From the NCBI RefSeq assembly GCF_004342425.1, contig NZ_SLWQ01000001.1, positions 62,001 through 126,000 of the forward strand: 64,000 nucleotides of DNA, written 5' to 3'. A program made the position numbers and the translations under genes. Positions 28,530 through 38,159 of the stretch are shown one piece after another; the first letter of the stretch is position 1; each line of letters opens with the position of its first letter. The DNA is from Dokdonella fugitiva (GTDB lineage Bacteria > Pseudomonadota > Gammaproteobacteria > Xanthomonadales > Rhodanobacteraceae). The notes beneath the pieces were generated by a model, which had not been told where the DNA came from, made no database searches, and saw only the letters and a list, made by a program, of their open reading frames with translations.

Positions 28530-29441
28530 TCAGACCGCCTGCGCCGGGTGGGCGTAGGAGATCGGTGCCGCGCTCTCGTCCTCGAAACTCACTTCTTCCC
28601 ACGCCGTCGCATCGGCGAGCATCGTGCGCAGCAGCTTGTTGTTCAACTCGTGGCCGGACTTGTAGCCGTAGAACGCGCCGATGAGGCTGTGCCCGAGCAG
28701 GTACAGGTCGCCGATCGCATCGAGGATCTTGTGCTTGACGAACTCGTCCTCGTAGCGCAGGCCGTCCTCGTTGAGCACCCGATAGTCGTCGAGGACGATC
28801 GCGTTGTCCATCGATCCGCCGAGGGCGAGGTTGCGCTCGCGCAGGTACTCGATGTCGCGCATGAAGCCGAACGTGCGCGCGCGGCTGACCTCCTTCACGA
28901 ACGAGGTCGTCGAGAAATCGATCTCGCTGGTCGAGGTGCGCTTGGTGAACATCGGATGGTTGAAGTCGATCGAGAAGCCCACCTTGAAACCGTCGAACGG
29001 CTCGAAACGGGCCCACTTGTCGCCGTCGCGGACGGTGACCGACTTCTTGATGCGGATGAAGCGCTTGGCCTTGGCCTGTTCCTCGATGCCCGCGGACTGC
29101 AGCAGGAACACGAACGGGCCGGCGCTACCGTCCATGATCGGCACTTCCGGCGCCGACAGGTCGACGTAGGCATTGTCGATGCCGAGCCCCGCCATCGCGG
29201 AGAGCAGGTGCTCGACCGTGGCGATGCGCACGTCGCCCTTGACGAGCGTGGTGGAAAGACGGGTGTCTCCGACGTTCTCGCAGCAGGAGCGGATGTCCAC
29301 CGGGTTCTGCAGGTCGACGCGGCGGAACACGATGCCCGTGTCCACGGCCGCAGGACGCAACGTCATGTAGACCTTGTCGCCCGTGTGAAGACCCACGCCC
29401 GTCGCTCTGATGACGTTTTTGAGCGTGCGTTGTCTGATCAT
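28530..29441 (-). CDS. lpxC: UDP-3-O-acyl-N-acetylglucosamine deacetylase
   Basis: Zinc deacetylase for the committed step of lipid A synthesis. 303 residues, the normal length. Zinc ligands His78 (TVEHLLSA), His237 and Asp241 ([12 protein letters not shown]), and the catalytic His264 (GHELNN) are present. The start at 29441 (MIRQRTLKN) is the family start; a G-rich stretch lies about 12 bases upstream inside a small TGCCCC/GGGGCA inverted repeat. It is the last gene of the division cluster, 293 bases after ftsZ, with two hairpins in the gap, so it may have its own promoter. Confidence 0.97.
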   Translation of the reverse strand: MIRQRTLKNVIRATGVGLHTGDKVYMTLRPAAVDTGIVFRRVDLQNPVDIRSCCENVGDTRLSTTLVKGDVRIATVEHLLSAMAGLGIDNAYVDLSAPEVPIMDGSAGPFVFLLQSAGIEEQAKAKRFIRIKKSVTVRDGDKWARFEPFDGFKVGFSIDFNHPMFTKRTSTSEIDFSTTSFVKEVSRARTFGFMRDIEYLRERNLALGGSMDNAIVLDDYRVLNEDGLRYEDEFVKHKILDAIGDLYLLGHSLIGAFYGYKSGHELNNKLLRTMLADATAWEEVSFEDESAAPISYAHPAQAV

Positions 29442-29606
29442 TTTTATGTAGTGCCCCCTGGGGCAGGAGCTGACAAAACGCCGGCGAGGGTAGCACAGCG
29501 ACGGGAGCGAGAAAAGTTGAGCGACGTTTGGAACCCACACTCCGTCGCTTTTTCGCAACAGCCGCCGCAAATTTCCGGCCCTGGCCGCCATTCGCCGACG
29601 GCAGCG

Positions 29607-29670
29607 ACCGCCATCCTGACGCCACAGGATGGCGGTGCCGGGGCGGCGATGTGTTCGAAGCATCGCCGCC
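29607..29670 (-). terminator. two tandem stem-loops between ftsZ and lpxC
   Basis: 29607-29636 has perfect 12-bp arms ACCGCCATCCTG/CAGGATGGCGGT around a 6-base loop. 29642-29670 has perfect 10-bp arms GGCGGCGATG/CATCGCCGCC around a 9-base loop. Neither is followed by a T-run on either strand. They probably slow or partly stop transcription leaving ftsZ, or set mRNA ends. Confidence 0.55.
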
Positions 29671-29734
29671 GGGGCCGGCGCGCACGCTTCCCAGCGATCG
29701 CGCCGTGCCGGATGGGAACCGGGACTGCCCTGCG

Positions 29735-30910
29735 TCAGTCCGCCTGGCGACGCAGGAAGGCCGGGATGTCGAGGTAGTCGCCCGCCGTCTCGGGCTGGGC
29801 GTGCTCGACCGTCTGGCGGATCGGCTGCCCCGGGATGCCGAGGTAGTCGACTTCGCCGGTCGTCGCGTTGCGCACGACGCGCATCGACGGACGCTGCGAA
29901 CTGACGACCTCGCGTTCGCGCTCGCGGTGCTCGCGCAGCGGCTGCCGAGCGACCGCGCGGTTGAGGCCGGTCGCGACCACGGTCACGCGCACGTCGTCCT
30001 TGAGCTCCGGATCGAGCGCAGTGCCGATCACGACCGTCGCGTCCTCGCTGGCGAACTCGTGCACGACCTGGCCGATGTCGTCGAACTCGCGCATCGTGAG
30101 GTTGGTGCCCGCGGTCACGTTGACGAGGATGCCGCACGCGCCGGCGAGGTTGACGTCGTCGAGCAGCGGGTTGTTGATCGCCGCCTCGGCGGCCGCGACC
30201 GCGCGGTCGTCGCCGTGCGCCGTGCCGGTGCCCATCATCGCCATGCCCATCTCGGACATGACCGTGCGCACGTCGGCGAAGTCGACGTTGATGAGGCCCG
30301 GGCGCGTGATCAGGTCGGCGATGCCCTGCACCGCCCCGAGCAGCACGTCGTTGGCCTGCTTGAACGCGCTGAGCAGGGTCACGTCGCGGCCGAGCACGGT
30401 CAGGAGCTTCTCGTTCGGCACGGTGATCAGCGAATCGCAGTACTGGCCAAGGTCCTCGATGCCCTTCAGCGCGACCTGCATGCGCCGGCGTCCCTCGAAC
30501 GGGAACGGCTTGGTCACCACCGCGACCGTGAGGATGCCCATCTCCTTGGCGAGCTGCGCGACCACCGGCGCCGCGCCGGTCCCGGTGCCGCCGCCCATGC
30601 CGGCCGTGATGAACGCCATGTCGGCGCCCTGCAGCAGCTCGACGATGCGCTCGCGATCCTCGAGCGCGGCCTGCCGCCCGACTTCGGGGTTGGCGCCCGC
30701 GCCGAGGCCCTTGGTTACGTTCGCGCCGAGCTGCAGCGTGAACTTCGCGCCGCTGCTCTTGAGTGCCTGCGCATCGGTATTCGCGCAGACGAAATCCACG
30801 CCCTCGACACCCGCCTGCACCATGTGGCTGACCGCGTTTCCGCCGCCACCACCGACGCCGACGACCTTGATCACCGCATTCGGTGCCATCTTCTCGACGA
30901 ACTCGAACAT
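29735..30910 (-). CDS. ftsZ: cell-division tubulin homologue FtsZ
   Basis: Forms the cytokinetic Z-ring. 391 residues: GTP tubulin signature GGGTGTG (107-113), T7 loop [11 protein letters not shown] (208-218), a short linker, and the C-terminal FtsA/ZipA-binding peptide [12 protein letters not shown] (379-390). Unusually, a second copy-like motif [12 protein letters not shown] occurs at 355-366, in the linker. A strong GGAGG stands before the ATG at 30910. The 189-bp gap from ftsA contains a 10-bp stem-loop and a GATAAG hexamer that might be a -10 box for an ftsZ promoter. Confidence 0.98.
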   Translation of the reverse strand: MFEFVEKMAPNAVIKVVGVGGGGGNAVSHMVQAGVEGVDFVCANTDAQALKSSGAKFTLQLGANVTKGLGAGANPEVGRQAALEDRERIVELLQGADMAFITAGMGGGTGTGAAPVVAQLAKEMGILTVAVVTKPFPFEGRRRMQVALKGIEDLGQYCDSLITVPNEKLLTVLGRDVTLLSAFKQANDVLLGAVQGIADLITRPGLINVDFADVRTVMSEMGMAMMGTGTAHGDDRAVAAAEAAINNPLLDDVNLAGACGILVNVTAGTNLTMREFDDIGQVVHEFASEDATVVIGTALDPELKDDVRVTVVATGLNRAVARQPLREHREREREVVSSQRPSMRVVRNATTGEVDYLGIPGQPIRQTVEHAQPETAGDYLDIPAFLRRQAD

Positions 30911-31017
30911 ATCCCATCCTCCGCAAGTGGTTACTGCCTGGTTTTCTTATCGTTCCCGGGTCCGTGACCTTCCCGGTCCGGCCCGTCCTGCCACGGCTGG
31001 CGTGCCATGGTTGTTAC

Positions 31018-31043
31018 CTCTGCCGTCCTTCGTGACGGCAGAG
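31018..31043 (-). promoter_or_regulatory. stem-loop in the ftsA-ftsZ gap
   Basis: Perfect 10-bp arms CTCTGCCGTC/GACGGCAGAG around a 6-base loop, 108 bases upstream of the ftsZ start. A weaker stem CCGGC/GCCGG lies next to it at about 31050-31066. No T-run follows. It could attenuate or process the ftsA-ftsZ transcript and so set the FtsA:FtsZ ratio; that is inference. Confidence 0.5.
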
Positions 31044-31099
31044 ACCAGACCGGCTTCCATGCCGGACTTTCCAACAGGAGCCTTCCGGCGCCGTACTCA

Positions 31100-32335
31100 C
31101 TAGAATTCGCCCTTGAACCAGGTCGCGACCCGGTTCCACAAACTGCCGACCGTCGAACTGCCCGCCACCGGGACGCCGCGCGTCGCGCCGCCGCGACTGC
31201 CGTAGATGAGCAAACCCACGCCGGTCGCCTGCATCGGGTTCGCGACGACGTCGGCGAGGCCCGTCACGTGCTGCGGCGTGCCGAGCCGCACCGGCATGTG
31301 GAACAGTTCCTCGGCGAGGTCGAGCGCGCCTTCCATGCGCGCGGCGCCGCCGGTGAGCACGATGCCCGCGCGCACGAGTTCCTCGCGCCCGCTGCGACGC
31401 AGGTCCGCCTGCACCATCTCGAAGATCTCCTCGTAGCGCGGCTGCACCGCCTCGGCGAGGTTCTGCCGCGCGAGGCGCCGCGGCGGACGGTCGCCGACGC
31501 TCGGCACCTGGATCGTTTCTTCCGCATGCGCGAGCTGCGCGAGCGCGCACGCATAGCGCACCTTGAGTTCCTCGGCATGAGCGGTCGGCGTACGCATGAG
31601 GTGCGCGATGTCGCTGGTGACCTGGTCGCCGCCGATCGCGAGCGAGGTCGTGTGGCGCAGCGCGCCGCCGGTGTAGATCGCGATGTCGGTGGTGCCGGCG
31701 CCGATGTCGACCATGCACACGCCGAGTTCGCGCTCGTCGTCGGTGAGCACGGCGCGCGCCGACGCGACCGCGGCCGGCAGCAGCTCGTCGACCTGCAGGC
31801 CGCAGCGGTTGATGCACTTGGTGATGTTCTGGATCGCGCTCGCCGCCCCGGTCACGAGGTGCACGTTCGCCTCGAGCCTGACGCCCGACATGCCGACCGG
31901 ATGGCGGATGCCCTCCTGGCCGTCGATGAGGTATTCCTGCGGTTCGCGGTAGAGCACGCTGCGGTCGGCCGGGATGGCGATCGCGCAGGCCGAATTCAGC
32001 ACCACGTCGAGATCGGCGACACTGACTTCCTTGTCGCGGATCGGCGCGGTGCCGTGCGAGTTCTCGTCCTTGATGTGGCTGCCCGCGATCGACGCGTAGA
32101 CCGAGCGGATCTGGCAGCCGGCCATGAGCTCGGCCTCCTCGACCGCACGCTGGATCGAATGCACGGTCGACTCGATGTCGACGACGACGCCGCGCTTGAG
32201 GCCGTGCGCGGGATGCGAGCCGATGCCGATGATCTCGACCGGCTCGCCCGGCGTGTGCTCGCCGACGATCGAGACGATCTTCGAGGTACCGACGTCGAGG
32301 CCGACGATGAGGTTCTTTTCGGTCTTGCGGTTCAT
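31100..32335 (-). CDS. ftsA: cell-division actin homologue FtsA
   Basis: Membrane tether of FtsZ. 411 residues: NLIVGLDVGTSKI (phosphate 1), SHPAHGLKRGVVVDIEST and the 1C domain, MVDIGAGTTDIAIY (phosphate 2), GIVLTGGAARMEGA (adenosine motif), and the C-terminal amphipathic membrane helix SLWNRVATWFKGEF. The ATG at 32335 overlaps the ftsQ stop by ATGA even though the end of ftsQ is made of repeat DNA. Confidence 0.97.
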   Translation of the reverse strand: MNRKTEKNLIVGLDVGTSKIVSIVGEHTPGEPVEIIGIGSHPAHGLKRGVVVDIESTVHSIQRAVEEAELMAGCQIRSVYASIAGSHIKDENSHGTAPIRDKEVSVADLDVVLNSACAIAIPADRSVLYREPQEYLIDGQEGIRHPVGMSGVRLEANVHLVTGAASAIQNITKCINRCGLQVDELLPAAVASARAVLTDDERELGVCMVDIGAGTTDIAIYTGGALRHTTSLAIGGDQVTSDIAHLMRTPTAHAEELKVRYACALAQLAHAEETIQVPSVGDRPPRRLARQNLAEAVQPRYEEIFEMVQADLRRSGREELVRAGIVLTGGAARMEGALDLAEELFHMPVRLGTPQHVTGLADVVANPMQATGVGLLIYGSRGGATRGVPVAGSSTVGSLWNRVATWFKGEF

Positions 32336-33204
32336 GGCGGGCCGGGAATCGGGAATCGGGAATCGGGAATCGCAAGAGCGGTGAGCCGCGTCGCTGCGAG
32401 CAACGTCGTCGGATCGGTCGGGAATGGATCTGGAACGGGACGCAGCGTTGCTGCCTGCGGTTGGCCATTCCCGATTCCCGATTCCCGATTCCCGTCCGCT
32501 GCGGGCTCCGGCCAGCGCATCGCGAAGCCGTTCTCGTAGCGCAGGTCGATGTAGGCCGGTGCGCTCGCATGCGTGCCGGCGAGGCGCGGCCAGACGTCGA
32601 GGAAGCGCGTGAGGCGCCGCTGCGCGTCGTCGCGGCCGAGCTCGACGACCGTGCCCGAGGCGAGTTCGAGCCGCCAGCCGCCGCGCGGCGACAGCGCGAC
32701 CGCCTCGACCGCGAGGCCGCTGCCGGTGAATTCGCGCTGGCATTCGGCATGGAAGCGCAACACGTCGTCGAGGCGATCGTCCGGACCGCTCAGGCGCGGG
32801 AGCCCCTGCAGCCCGTCGGCGCCGGCGACGCTGAACAGCTCGCCGCGTCGATTGACCAGGCGCTCGCTGCCCCAGCGCGCGAACGGCTGTTGTTCGAAGA
32901 CGGTGAGGTCGACCGTGTCGGGCCAGCGCTTGCGCACCTCGGCGCGCTCGACCCACGGCAACCGCGCGACCGCGGCGCGCACTTCGTCGAGGTCGAGCGC
33001 GAAGAAGCCCTTGCCGAGCAGCGGCTGCGCCGCGGCGCGGATCTGCTCCGCGCTGACATGGTCGAAACGCGCATTCACGTTGAGGCGCGTCACCGGCCAG
33101 CGGTCGCTCGCGAACCAGCCGTTGAGCACGCCGAGGATCGGCAAGGCGACGAGCGTGAGGGCGACGCCCCACGCGGCGAGCTTGAACGGGAAGCCCGTGC
33201 TCAT
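32332..33204 (-). CDS. ftsQ: cell-division protein FtsQ with a repeat-derived C-terminal tail
   Basis: 290 residues. One transmembrane helix (about 8-28), a POTRA domain ([40 protein letters not shown]) and a beta domain ending near [14 protein letters not shown] (231). Residues about 238-290 do not look like FtsQ: they are encoded by an inverted pair of GGGAATC arrays and their spacer, giving NRESGIGNG and [10 protein letters not shown]. The tail keeps the frame up to an ATGA overlap with ftsA. FtsQ normally stops near the end of the beta domain. Start ATG 33204 overlaps the ddl stop as ATGA. Confidence 0.93.
   Translation of the reverse strand: MSTGFPFKLAAWGVALTLVALPILGVLNGWFASDRWPVTRLNVNARFDHVSAEQIRAAAQPLLGKGFFALDLDEVRAAVARLPWVERAEVRKRWPDTVDLTVFEQQPFARWGSERLVNRRGELFSVAGADGLQGLPRLSGPDDRLDDVLRFHAECQREFTGSGLAVEAVALSPRGGWRLELASGTVVELGRDDAQRRLTRFLDVWPRLAGTHASAPAYIDLRYENGFAMRWPEPAADGNRESGIGNGQPQAATLRPVPDPFPTDPTTLLAATRLTALAIPDSRFPIPGPP
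32344..32493. repeat. inverted GGGAATC heptad-array element inside the end of ftsQ
   Basis: Four GGGAATC units (32344-32371) face almost four GATTCCC units (32466-32493) across 94 bp. The arms could pair over about 28 bases. The whole element lies in the ftsQ reading frame. A similar single arm is in ddl and a related GTGATTC element lies between glyA and nrdR. Confidence 0.85.
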
Positions 33205-34199
33205 CCGCGCTTCTCCTCGAACGAGGTTTCCAGCACGCGCCAGCACAGGTCCTCGAAGCTGATGCCGAGCGTGCCGGCCGCCTTCGGCACGAGCGAGTGG
33301 CTCGTCATGCCCGGCGCGGTGTTCACCTCGAGCAGGTAGTTGCGGCCGTCGCGATCGCGCATGACGTCGACGCGACCCCAGCCCGAGCACCCCGCCTCGT
33401 CGAACGCGGCGAGCGCGAGCGCGCGGATTTCCGCTTCCGCGTCACCCTCGAGGCCGGGGCAGATGTACTGCGTGTCCTCGGCGACGTACTTGGCGTGGTA
33501 GTCGTAGAACGCGCCCTTGGGCACGATGCGGATCGAGGGCAGCGCTTCGCGGCCGAGGATGCCGACGGTGAGCTCGTCGCCGACGATCATCTCCTCGACG
33601 AGCAGGTCGCCCGGGTAGCGCGCCGCGAGTTCGGCCGCTTCATCGAGGTCGGCGTCGCGGAACACGCGCGATACGCCGACGCTCGAGCCTTCGCAGGCCG
33701 GCTTGACGATCACGGGCAGGCCGAGCTTCGCCGCGGCCGCGTGCACGTCCGGCTTCGCGCCGCTGCTCTTGCGCAACGCGACGAAGCGCGGCGTCGGCAA
33801 GCCGGCGGCGATCCACACCTGCTTGGTGCGCACCTTGTCCATCGACAATGCCGAGCCGAGCACGCCCGAGCCCGTGTACGGCACGTGCAGCGATTCCAGC
33901 GCGCCCTGCAGCACGCCGTCCTCGCCGCCGCCGTGCTGGCCGTGCAGGATGTTGAACACGCGCGCGTAGTGTCCCGCGCGCAGGGCGTCGAGCAGGGCCG
34001 GGATGCCGTCGACCGCGTGCGCATCGACGCCTTTCGCGCGCAGCGCGGCGAGCACGTTGCGGCCGGAGTCGAGCGACACCTCGCGCTCGGCCGACTGGCC
34101 GCCCATGACGACGGCGACGCGGCCGAAGGCTTTCGCGTCGGTGACGCGAAAGCCGGGAATGGGGAATCGGGAATGGGGAATGGTCGAAGCGGACATCAT
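33201..34199 (-). CDS. ddl: D-alanine--D-alanine ligase with a repeat-derived N-terminus
   Basis: ATP-grasp ligase that makes the D-Ala-D-Ala dipeptide for murF. 332 residues: [56 protein letters not shown] and [15 protein letters not shown] are all present. The first about 20 residues ([10 protein letters not shown] region) are encoded by a GGGAAT(C/G) array and precede the usual start of the fold. No ATG, GTG or TTG exists between that array and VAVVMGG, so the ATG at 34199 or 34196 must be used. ATGA overlaps occur on both sides, with murC and ftsQ. Confidence 0.93.
   Translation of the reverse strand: MMSASTIPHSRFPIPGFRVTDAKAFGRVAVVMGGQSAEREVSLDSGRNVLAALRAKGVDAHAVDGIPALLDALRAGHYARVFNILHGQHGGGEDGVLQGALESLHVPYTGSGVLGSALSMDKVRTKQVWIAAGLPTPRFVALRKSSGAKPDVHAAAAKLGLPVIVKPACEGSSVGVSRVFRDADLDEAAELAARYPGDLLVEEMIVGDELTVGILGREALPSIRIVPKGAFYDYHAKYVAEDTQYICPGLEGDAEAEIRALALAAFDEAGCSGWGRVDVMRDRDGRNYLLEVNTAPGMTSHSLVPKAAGTLGISFEDLCWRVLETSFEEKRG
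34155..34182. repeat. GGGAAT(C/G) heptad array at the 5' end of ddl
   Basis: Four tandem units GGGAATG, GGGAATC, GGGAATG, GGGAATG lie between the start codon and the conserved part of ddl. Only one arm is present; I see no facing arm nearby. It is translated in frame as part of Ddl. Confidence 0.85.
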
Positions 34200-35635
34200 G
34201 CGGTTCCCCGCGTCTTCAGGTGACCGGAAGCGGCGAGTTCGGTTGCGGTAGCGCCGATGTCGCCGGCGCCGAGCAGCAGCAGCAGGTCGCCGTCGCGCAG
34301 CAGCGGTGGCAGCGCCGAGGCCAGGTCGCGCGGATGCGCGACGAGGACGGGATCGACCTTGCCGCGTGCACGCACCGCGCGCGCGAGCGCGCGGCCGTCG
34401 GCATTGGCGATCGGCGCCTCGCCGGCGGGATAGACGTCGGTGAGCACGAGCACGTCGACTTCGGCCAGCACCCGGGCGAAGTCGTCGAGCAGGTCGCGCG
34501 TGCGCGAATAGCGGTGCGGCTGGAACGCCACGACGAGGCGGCGTTCGGGCCAGCCCGCGCGCGCGGCGGCGAACACCGCGGCGAGTTCGCGCGGGTGATG
34601 GCCGTAGTCGTCGACGAGCAGCGCGTGGCCGCGGTCGAGTTCGATCTCGCCGCGCAGCTGGAAGCGGCGGCCGACGCCCTGGAACTGCGCAAGCGCGCGC
34701 TGCATTGCTTCCGGCGGCACGCCGAGCTGCCAGCCGACCGCGCAGGCGGCGAGCGCATTGAGCACGTTGTGGCGGCCCGGCAGGTTGAGGCGCACGGCCA
34801 CGCTCGCGCCTTCGGGCAGGTGCAGCGTGAATTCGGTCGCGCGTCCGTCCTGGCGCAGGCCGGACGCGCGCACGTCGGCGTCGGCGTCGATCGCGTAGGT
34901 CAGCACGCGGCGGTTCGAGTCGCGCGCGAGCGCGGCCACCTCCGGATCATCGATGCACAACACCGCGAGCCCGTAGAACGGCAGCCTGTGCAGGAAATCG
35001 GCGAAGGCCTTCTTCACGCGCTCGAAGTCGCCGTCATAGTTCTCGAGGTGATCGGCGTCGATGTTGGTGACGATCGCGACGACCGGCGAGAGCAGCAGGA
35101 ACGAACCGTCCGATTCGTCCGCTTCGGCGACGAGGTACTCGCCCGTGCCGAGGCGCGCGTTCGCGCCCGCCGCGATGAGCTGGCCGCCGATCACGAACGT
35201 CGGGTCGAGCCCCGCTTCGGCGAGCACGCTCGCGGTGAGGCTCGTCGTGGTCGTCTTGCCGTGCGTGCCGGCGACCGCGATGCCGCGCCGGAAGCGCATC
35301 AGCTCGCCGAGCATCTCCGCGCGCGGCACGACCGGGATGCGCCGTTCGCGCGCGGCGACGAGTTCGGGGTTGTCCGCCTTGATCGCGCTCGACACGACGA
35401 GCACGTCGGCGTCGGCCACGTTGGCGGCGTCGTGGCCGCGATCGATGCGTGCGCCGAGGCCGGCGAGGCGGCGCGTGGTCGCGTTGTCGGCCTTGTCCGA
35501 GCCCGACACCGAATAGCCGAGGTTGCACAGCACTTCGGCGATGCCACTCATGCCGACGCCGCCGATGCCGACGAAATGCACGCGACGGAAGTCCTGCATG
35601 ATGTCGCCGTGATGCTGCAGGCGCGCCGGAGTCAC
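34196..35635 (-). CDS. murC: UDP-N-acetylmuramate--L-alanine ligase
   Basis: Adds L-Ala to UDP-MurNAc. 479 residues: [21 protein letters not shown]-loop AGTHGKTTT (about 122-130), [10 protein letters not shown], and the C-terminal DDYGHHPRE and [12 protein letters not shown] 35635 overlaps the murG stop as GTGA; ATG at 35599 is an alternative that begins just before the conserved strand. It overlaps ddl by ATGA. Confidence 0.96.
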   Translation of the reverse strand: MTPARLQHHGDIMQDFRRVHFVGIGGVGMSGIAEVLCNLGYSVSGSDKADNATTRRLAGLGARIDRGHDAANVADADVLVVSSAIKADNPELVAARERRIPVVPRAEMLGELMRFRRGIAVAGTHGKTTTTSLTASVLAEAGLDPTFVIGGQLIAAGANARLGTGEYLVAEADESDGSFLLLSPVVAIVTNIDADHLENYDGDFERVKKAFADFLHRLPFYGLAVLCIDDPEVAALARDSNRRVLTYAIDADADVRASGLRQDGRATEFTLHLPEGASVAVRLNLPGRHNVLNALAACAVGWQLGVPPEAMQRALAQFQGVGRRFQLRGEIELDRGHALLVDDYGHHPRELAAVFAAARAGWPERRLVVAFQPHRYSRTRDLLDDFARVLAEVDVLVLTDVYPAGEAPIANADGRALARAVRARGKVDPVLVAHPRDLASALPPLLRDGDLLLLLGAGDIGATATELAASGHLKTRGTA

Positions 35636-36714
35636 GTGGCCGCCTCCAGGCAGATGCCGGCGATGCGTCGCGCGGCGTCGGGCTTGGCCTGCGCGCGCGC
35701 CGCGCGGGCCATGCGCGCGAGGCGCGCGCGGTCGTTGAGTTCTTCGAACGTGGCGCCGAGACGCTTGACGAACTCGTCACCCTCGGCGACCAGGCGCGCG
35801 CCGCCGGCGGCGACCATCGCCTCGGCGTTCTTCGTCTGGTGGTCGTCCACGGCATGCGGGAACGGAACGAGGATCGACGGCACGCCCGCTGCGGCGAGTT
35901 CGGCGAGCGTGAGCGCGCCGGCGCGGCAGATCACGAGGTCGGCCCAGGCGTAGGCCGCCGCCATGTCGTCCTCGAACGGCACGACATCGGCGTCGATGCC
36001 TGCATTGAGGTAGGCGGCCTGGGCCTTGTCGAAGTGCCTGGAGCCGCACTGGTGACGCACCTGCACGGCCATGCGCGAGCCGCGCCGGCGCAGGACTTCG
36101 GGCAAAGCCGCATTGAGGCTCTGCGCGCCCTGGCTGCCGCCGAGCACGAGGAGGTGCAGAGCGCCTTCACGACCGGCGTAGCGCTGCGCCGGATCCGGCA
36201 GCGCGGCGATCGACGCGCGCACGGGATTGCCGACCCATTCGCCGCGCGCGAACACATCGGGAAAGCCGGTCAGCACGCGCTTGGCCTTGCGCGCGAGGAA
36301 GCGGTTGGTGATGCCGGCGATGCTGTTCTGCTCGTGCACGACGAGCGGCACGCCCGACCATTGCGCGGCGATCCCGCCCGGCGCGGCCGCGTAGCCGCCG
36401 AGCGAGAGCGCGCAGCGCGGCCGCTGCCGCTTGAGCAGCGCGCGCGCGCCGGCGACGGCGCCGGCGAGGCGGAAAGGCATCGCGAGCTTGGCCGGCAGGC
36501 CCTTGCCGCGCAGGCTGCTGATCGGCAGCGTTTCCAGGTGGAGGCGATGGCGCGGTACCAGCTGGGTCTCGAGGCCTCCGTCGGCGCCGAGCCAGATCAC
36601 CGGGATCTTGCGCGCGACGAGCTCGTCGGCGACGGCGAGGCCCGGGAAGATGTGGCCGCCGGTGCCGCCGGCCATGATGAGCACCGGGCCGTCGCGATCG
36701 GTATAGGCGCTCAT
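35632..36714 (-). CDS. murG: undecaprenyl-PP-MurNAc-pentapeptide GlcNAc transferase
   Basis: Makes lipid II from lipid I on the cytoplasmic face of the membrane. 360 residues: glycine-rich loop [41 protein letters not shown], and the donor-site segment [15 protein letters not shown] plus [10 protein letters not shown]. The ATG at 36714 overlaps the ftsW stop (ATGA). Confidence 0.97.
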   Translation of the reverse strand: MSAYTDRDGPVLIMAGGTGGHIFPGLAVADELVARKIPVIWLGADGGLETQLVPRHRLHLETLPISSLRGKGLPAKLAMPFRLAGAVAGARALLKRQRPRCALSLGGYAAAPGGIAAQWSGVPLVVHEQNSIAGITNRFLARKAKRVLTGFPDVFARGEWVGNPVRASIAALPDPAQRYAGREGALHLLVLGGSQGAQSLNAALPEVLRRRGSRMAVQVRHQCGSRHFDKAQAAYLNAGIDADVVPFEDDMAAAYAWADLVICRAGALTLAELAAAGVPSILVPFPHAVDDHQTKNAEAMVAAGGARLVAEGDEFVKRLGATFEELNDRARLARMARAARAQAKPDAARRIAGICLEAAT

Positions 36715-37922
36715 GCGCGCACCTCGAGCGCCTGGCGCTCGCTGATCACCTGCAGCATCGCGTTCTCCGCGCGGGACACTTCGTAGCTCACGCGCGCGAG
36801 CAGGCCGATCGCGGCGCACGTCATGATCACGCTCGAACCGCCCGAGCTCACCAACGGCAGGGTCAGGCCCTTGGTCGGCAACACGCCGAGGTTCACGCCG
36901 ATCGAGACGAGCGCCTGCAGCGCGAGCATCAGCGACACGCCGAACGCGCAGTAGCCGGCGAAGTGACGGTTCTGCTCGACTGCACGCAGGCCGATCGCGA
37001 AGCCACGGCCGACCAGCCAGGCGAAGAGCACGAGCACGAGCACGACGCCGGCGAAGCCGAGCTCCTCGGCGAGCACGGCGAGGATGAAATCGGTGTGCGC
37101 CTCGGGCAGGTAGAACAGCTTCTGCACCGACGCACCGAGGCCGACGCCGGTCCACTCGCCACGGCCGATCGCGATCAGCGCCTGGGTCAGCTGGAAGCCG
37201 TCCTTGAACGGGTCGGCCCAGGGATCGAGGAACGAGGTGAGGCGCTTGACCCGATAATCCTGGCTCAACGCGGCGCCGGCGAGCACCGGCAACGCGAGTG
37301 CGCCGAGCGCGGCGAGGTTGCGCAGTGGCGCGCCGCCGAGCCACACCATGCCGAGCGTCACCGCCATCAGCAGCGTCGCGGAGCCGAAGTCCGGCTGCAC
37401 CAGCAGCAGGCCGGCGAAGATCGCCGCGATGCCGAGCGGCTTGATCACGCCGAACAGCGTGCCCTGCAGGTTGTCGCGATGGCGCACGAGATAGCTCGCC
37501 ATGTACACGACGAGCAGGATCTTCACCGCCTCCACCGACTGGAAGCCGATGATGCCGAGGCGGATCCAGCGCCGCGCGCCGTTCACGCGCACGCCGATGA
37601 ACGGCACGAACACGAGCAGCAACAGTACGGCGCCGCAGAGCAGCAGCGGAAGCGCATTGCGCTCGAGCCAGGCGAGCTCGACGCGCGCCATCACGTTGGC
37701 CGCGACGAGCCCGATCGCGAGGAATGCGAGGTGGCGGTAGAGATAGTAGAACGGGCCGACGTGCTGGCCGTCGGCGATCGCGATCGAACTCGACGCGACC
37801 ATGACGAGGCCGAGGCTCGCCAGCAGCATCGCGGCGACGACGAGCGGGATGTCGTAGCGCCCCTTGACGTCGCCGAAGCGCGTCGCCTGCTGGTCGTCGT
37901 TGCTGAAGTCGAAGAGGAGCAT
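36711..37922 (-). CDS. ftsW: septal peptidoglycan polymerase FtsW (SEDS family)
   Basis: Lipid II glycosyltransferase of the divisome, partner of FtsI. 403 residues with ten hydrophobic helices and SEDS motifs: WIRLGIIGFQSVEAVKI, LLVQPDFGSATLL, AHTDFILAVLAEELG and PTKGLTLPLVSSGGSS. The start is uncertain: ATG 37922 follows a G-rich stretch (GGGGGCC), ATG 37937 is an alternative; the open frame continues further upstream only through repeat DNA. It directly follows mraY, where most gammaproteobacteria have murD. Confidence 0.95.
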   Translation of the reverse strand: MLLFDFSNDDQQATRFGDVKGRYDIPLVVAAMLLASLGLVMVASSSIAIADGQHVGPFYYLYRHLAFLAIGLVAANVMARVELAWLERNALPLLLCGAVLLLLVFVPFIGVRVNGARRWIRLGIIGFQSVEAVKILLVVYMASYLVRHRDNLQGTLFGVIKPLGIAAIFAGLLLVQPDFGSATLLMAVTLGMVWLGGAPLRNLAALGALALPVLAGAALSQDYRVKRLTSFLDPWADPFKDGFQLTQALIAIGRGEWTGVGLGASVQKLFYLPEAHTDFILAVLAEELGFAGVVLVLVLFAWLVGRGFAIGLRAVEQNRHFAGYCAFGVSLMLALQALVSIGVNLGVLPTKGLTLPLVSSGGSSVIMTCAAIGLLARVSYEVSRAENAMLQVISERQALEVRA

Positions 37923-37941
37923 CTCAGCGGCCCCCATCAAA

Positions 37942-38140
37942 GCATGCGGCTGCCGCAGGCAGCCGACTACGGTCCCTCGCCCGCGCAGCGGGAGAGGGGG
38001 GGACCATTTGCAAAGCAAATGGTGGGGTGAGGGCCAATCGACGAAGATCGCCCACGGCTGCCGCAGCCAGCCGGCGACCGTCCCTCGCCCGCGCAGCGGG
38101 AGAGGGGGCGCCCCCTTGCGGAGCAAAGGGCCGGGTGAGG
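37942..38140. repeat. two direct copies of a structured repeat in the mraY-ftsW gap
   Basis: Units at about 37942-38033 and 38054-38140 share CGGCTGCCGCA, then CCCTCGCCCGCGCAGCGGG, AGAGGGGG and a terminal GGGTGAGG. Each has a hairpin CCCGC-GCA-GCGGG and a second hairpin whose arms differ between copies but keep pairing (ATTTGC/GCAAAT in one, near CTTGC/GCAAAG in the other). The elements fill the 220-bp gap where murD would be expected. Confidence 0.85.
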
Positions 38141-38159
38141 ACGAGCCGGAGCGCGGTCA

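Noticed and set aside
32344..32493. Heptad arrays considered as a CRISPR array
   Set aside because: Units are 7 bp and contiguous with no unique spacers between units, and no cas gene is nearby.
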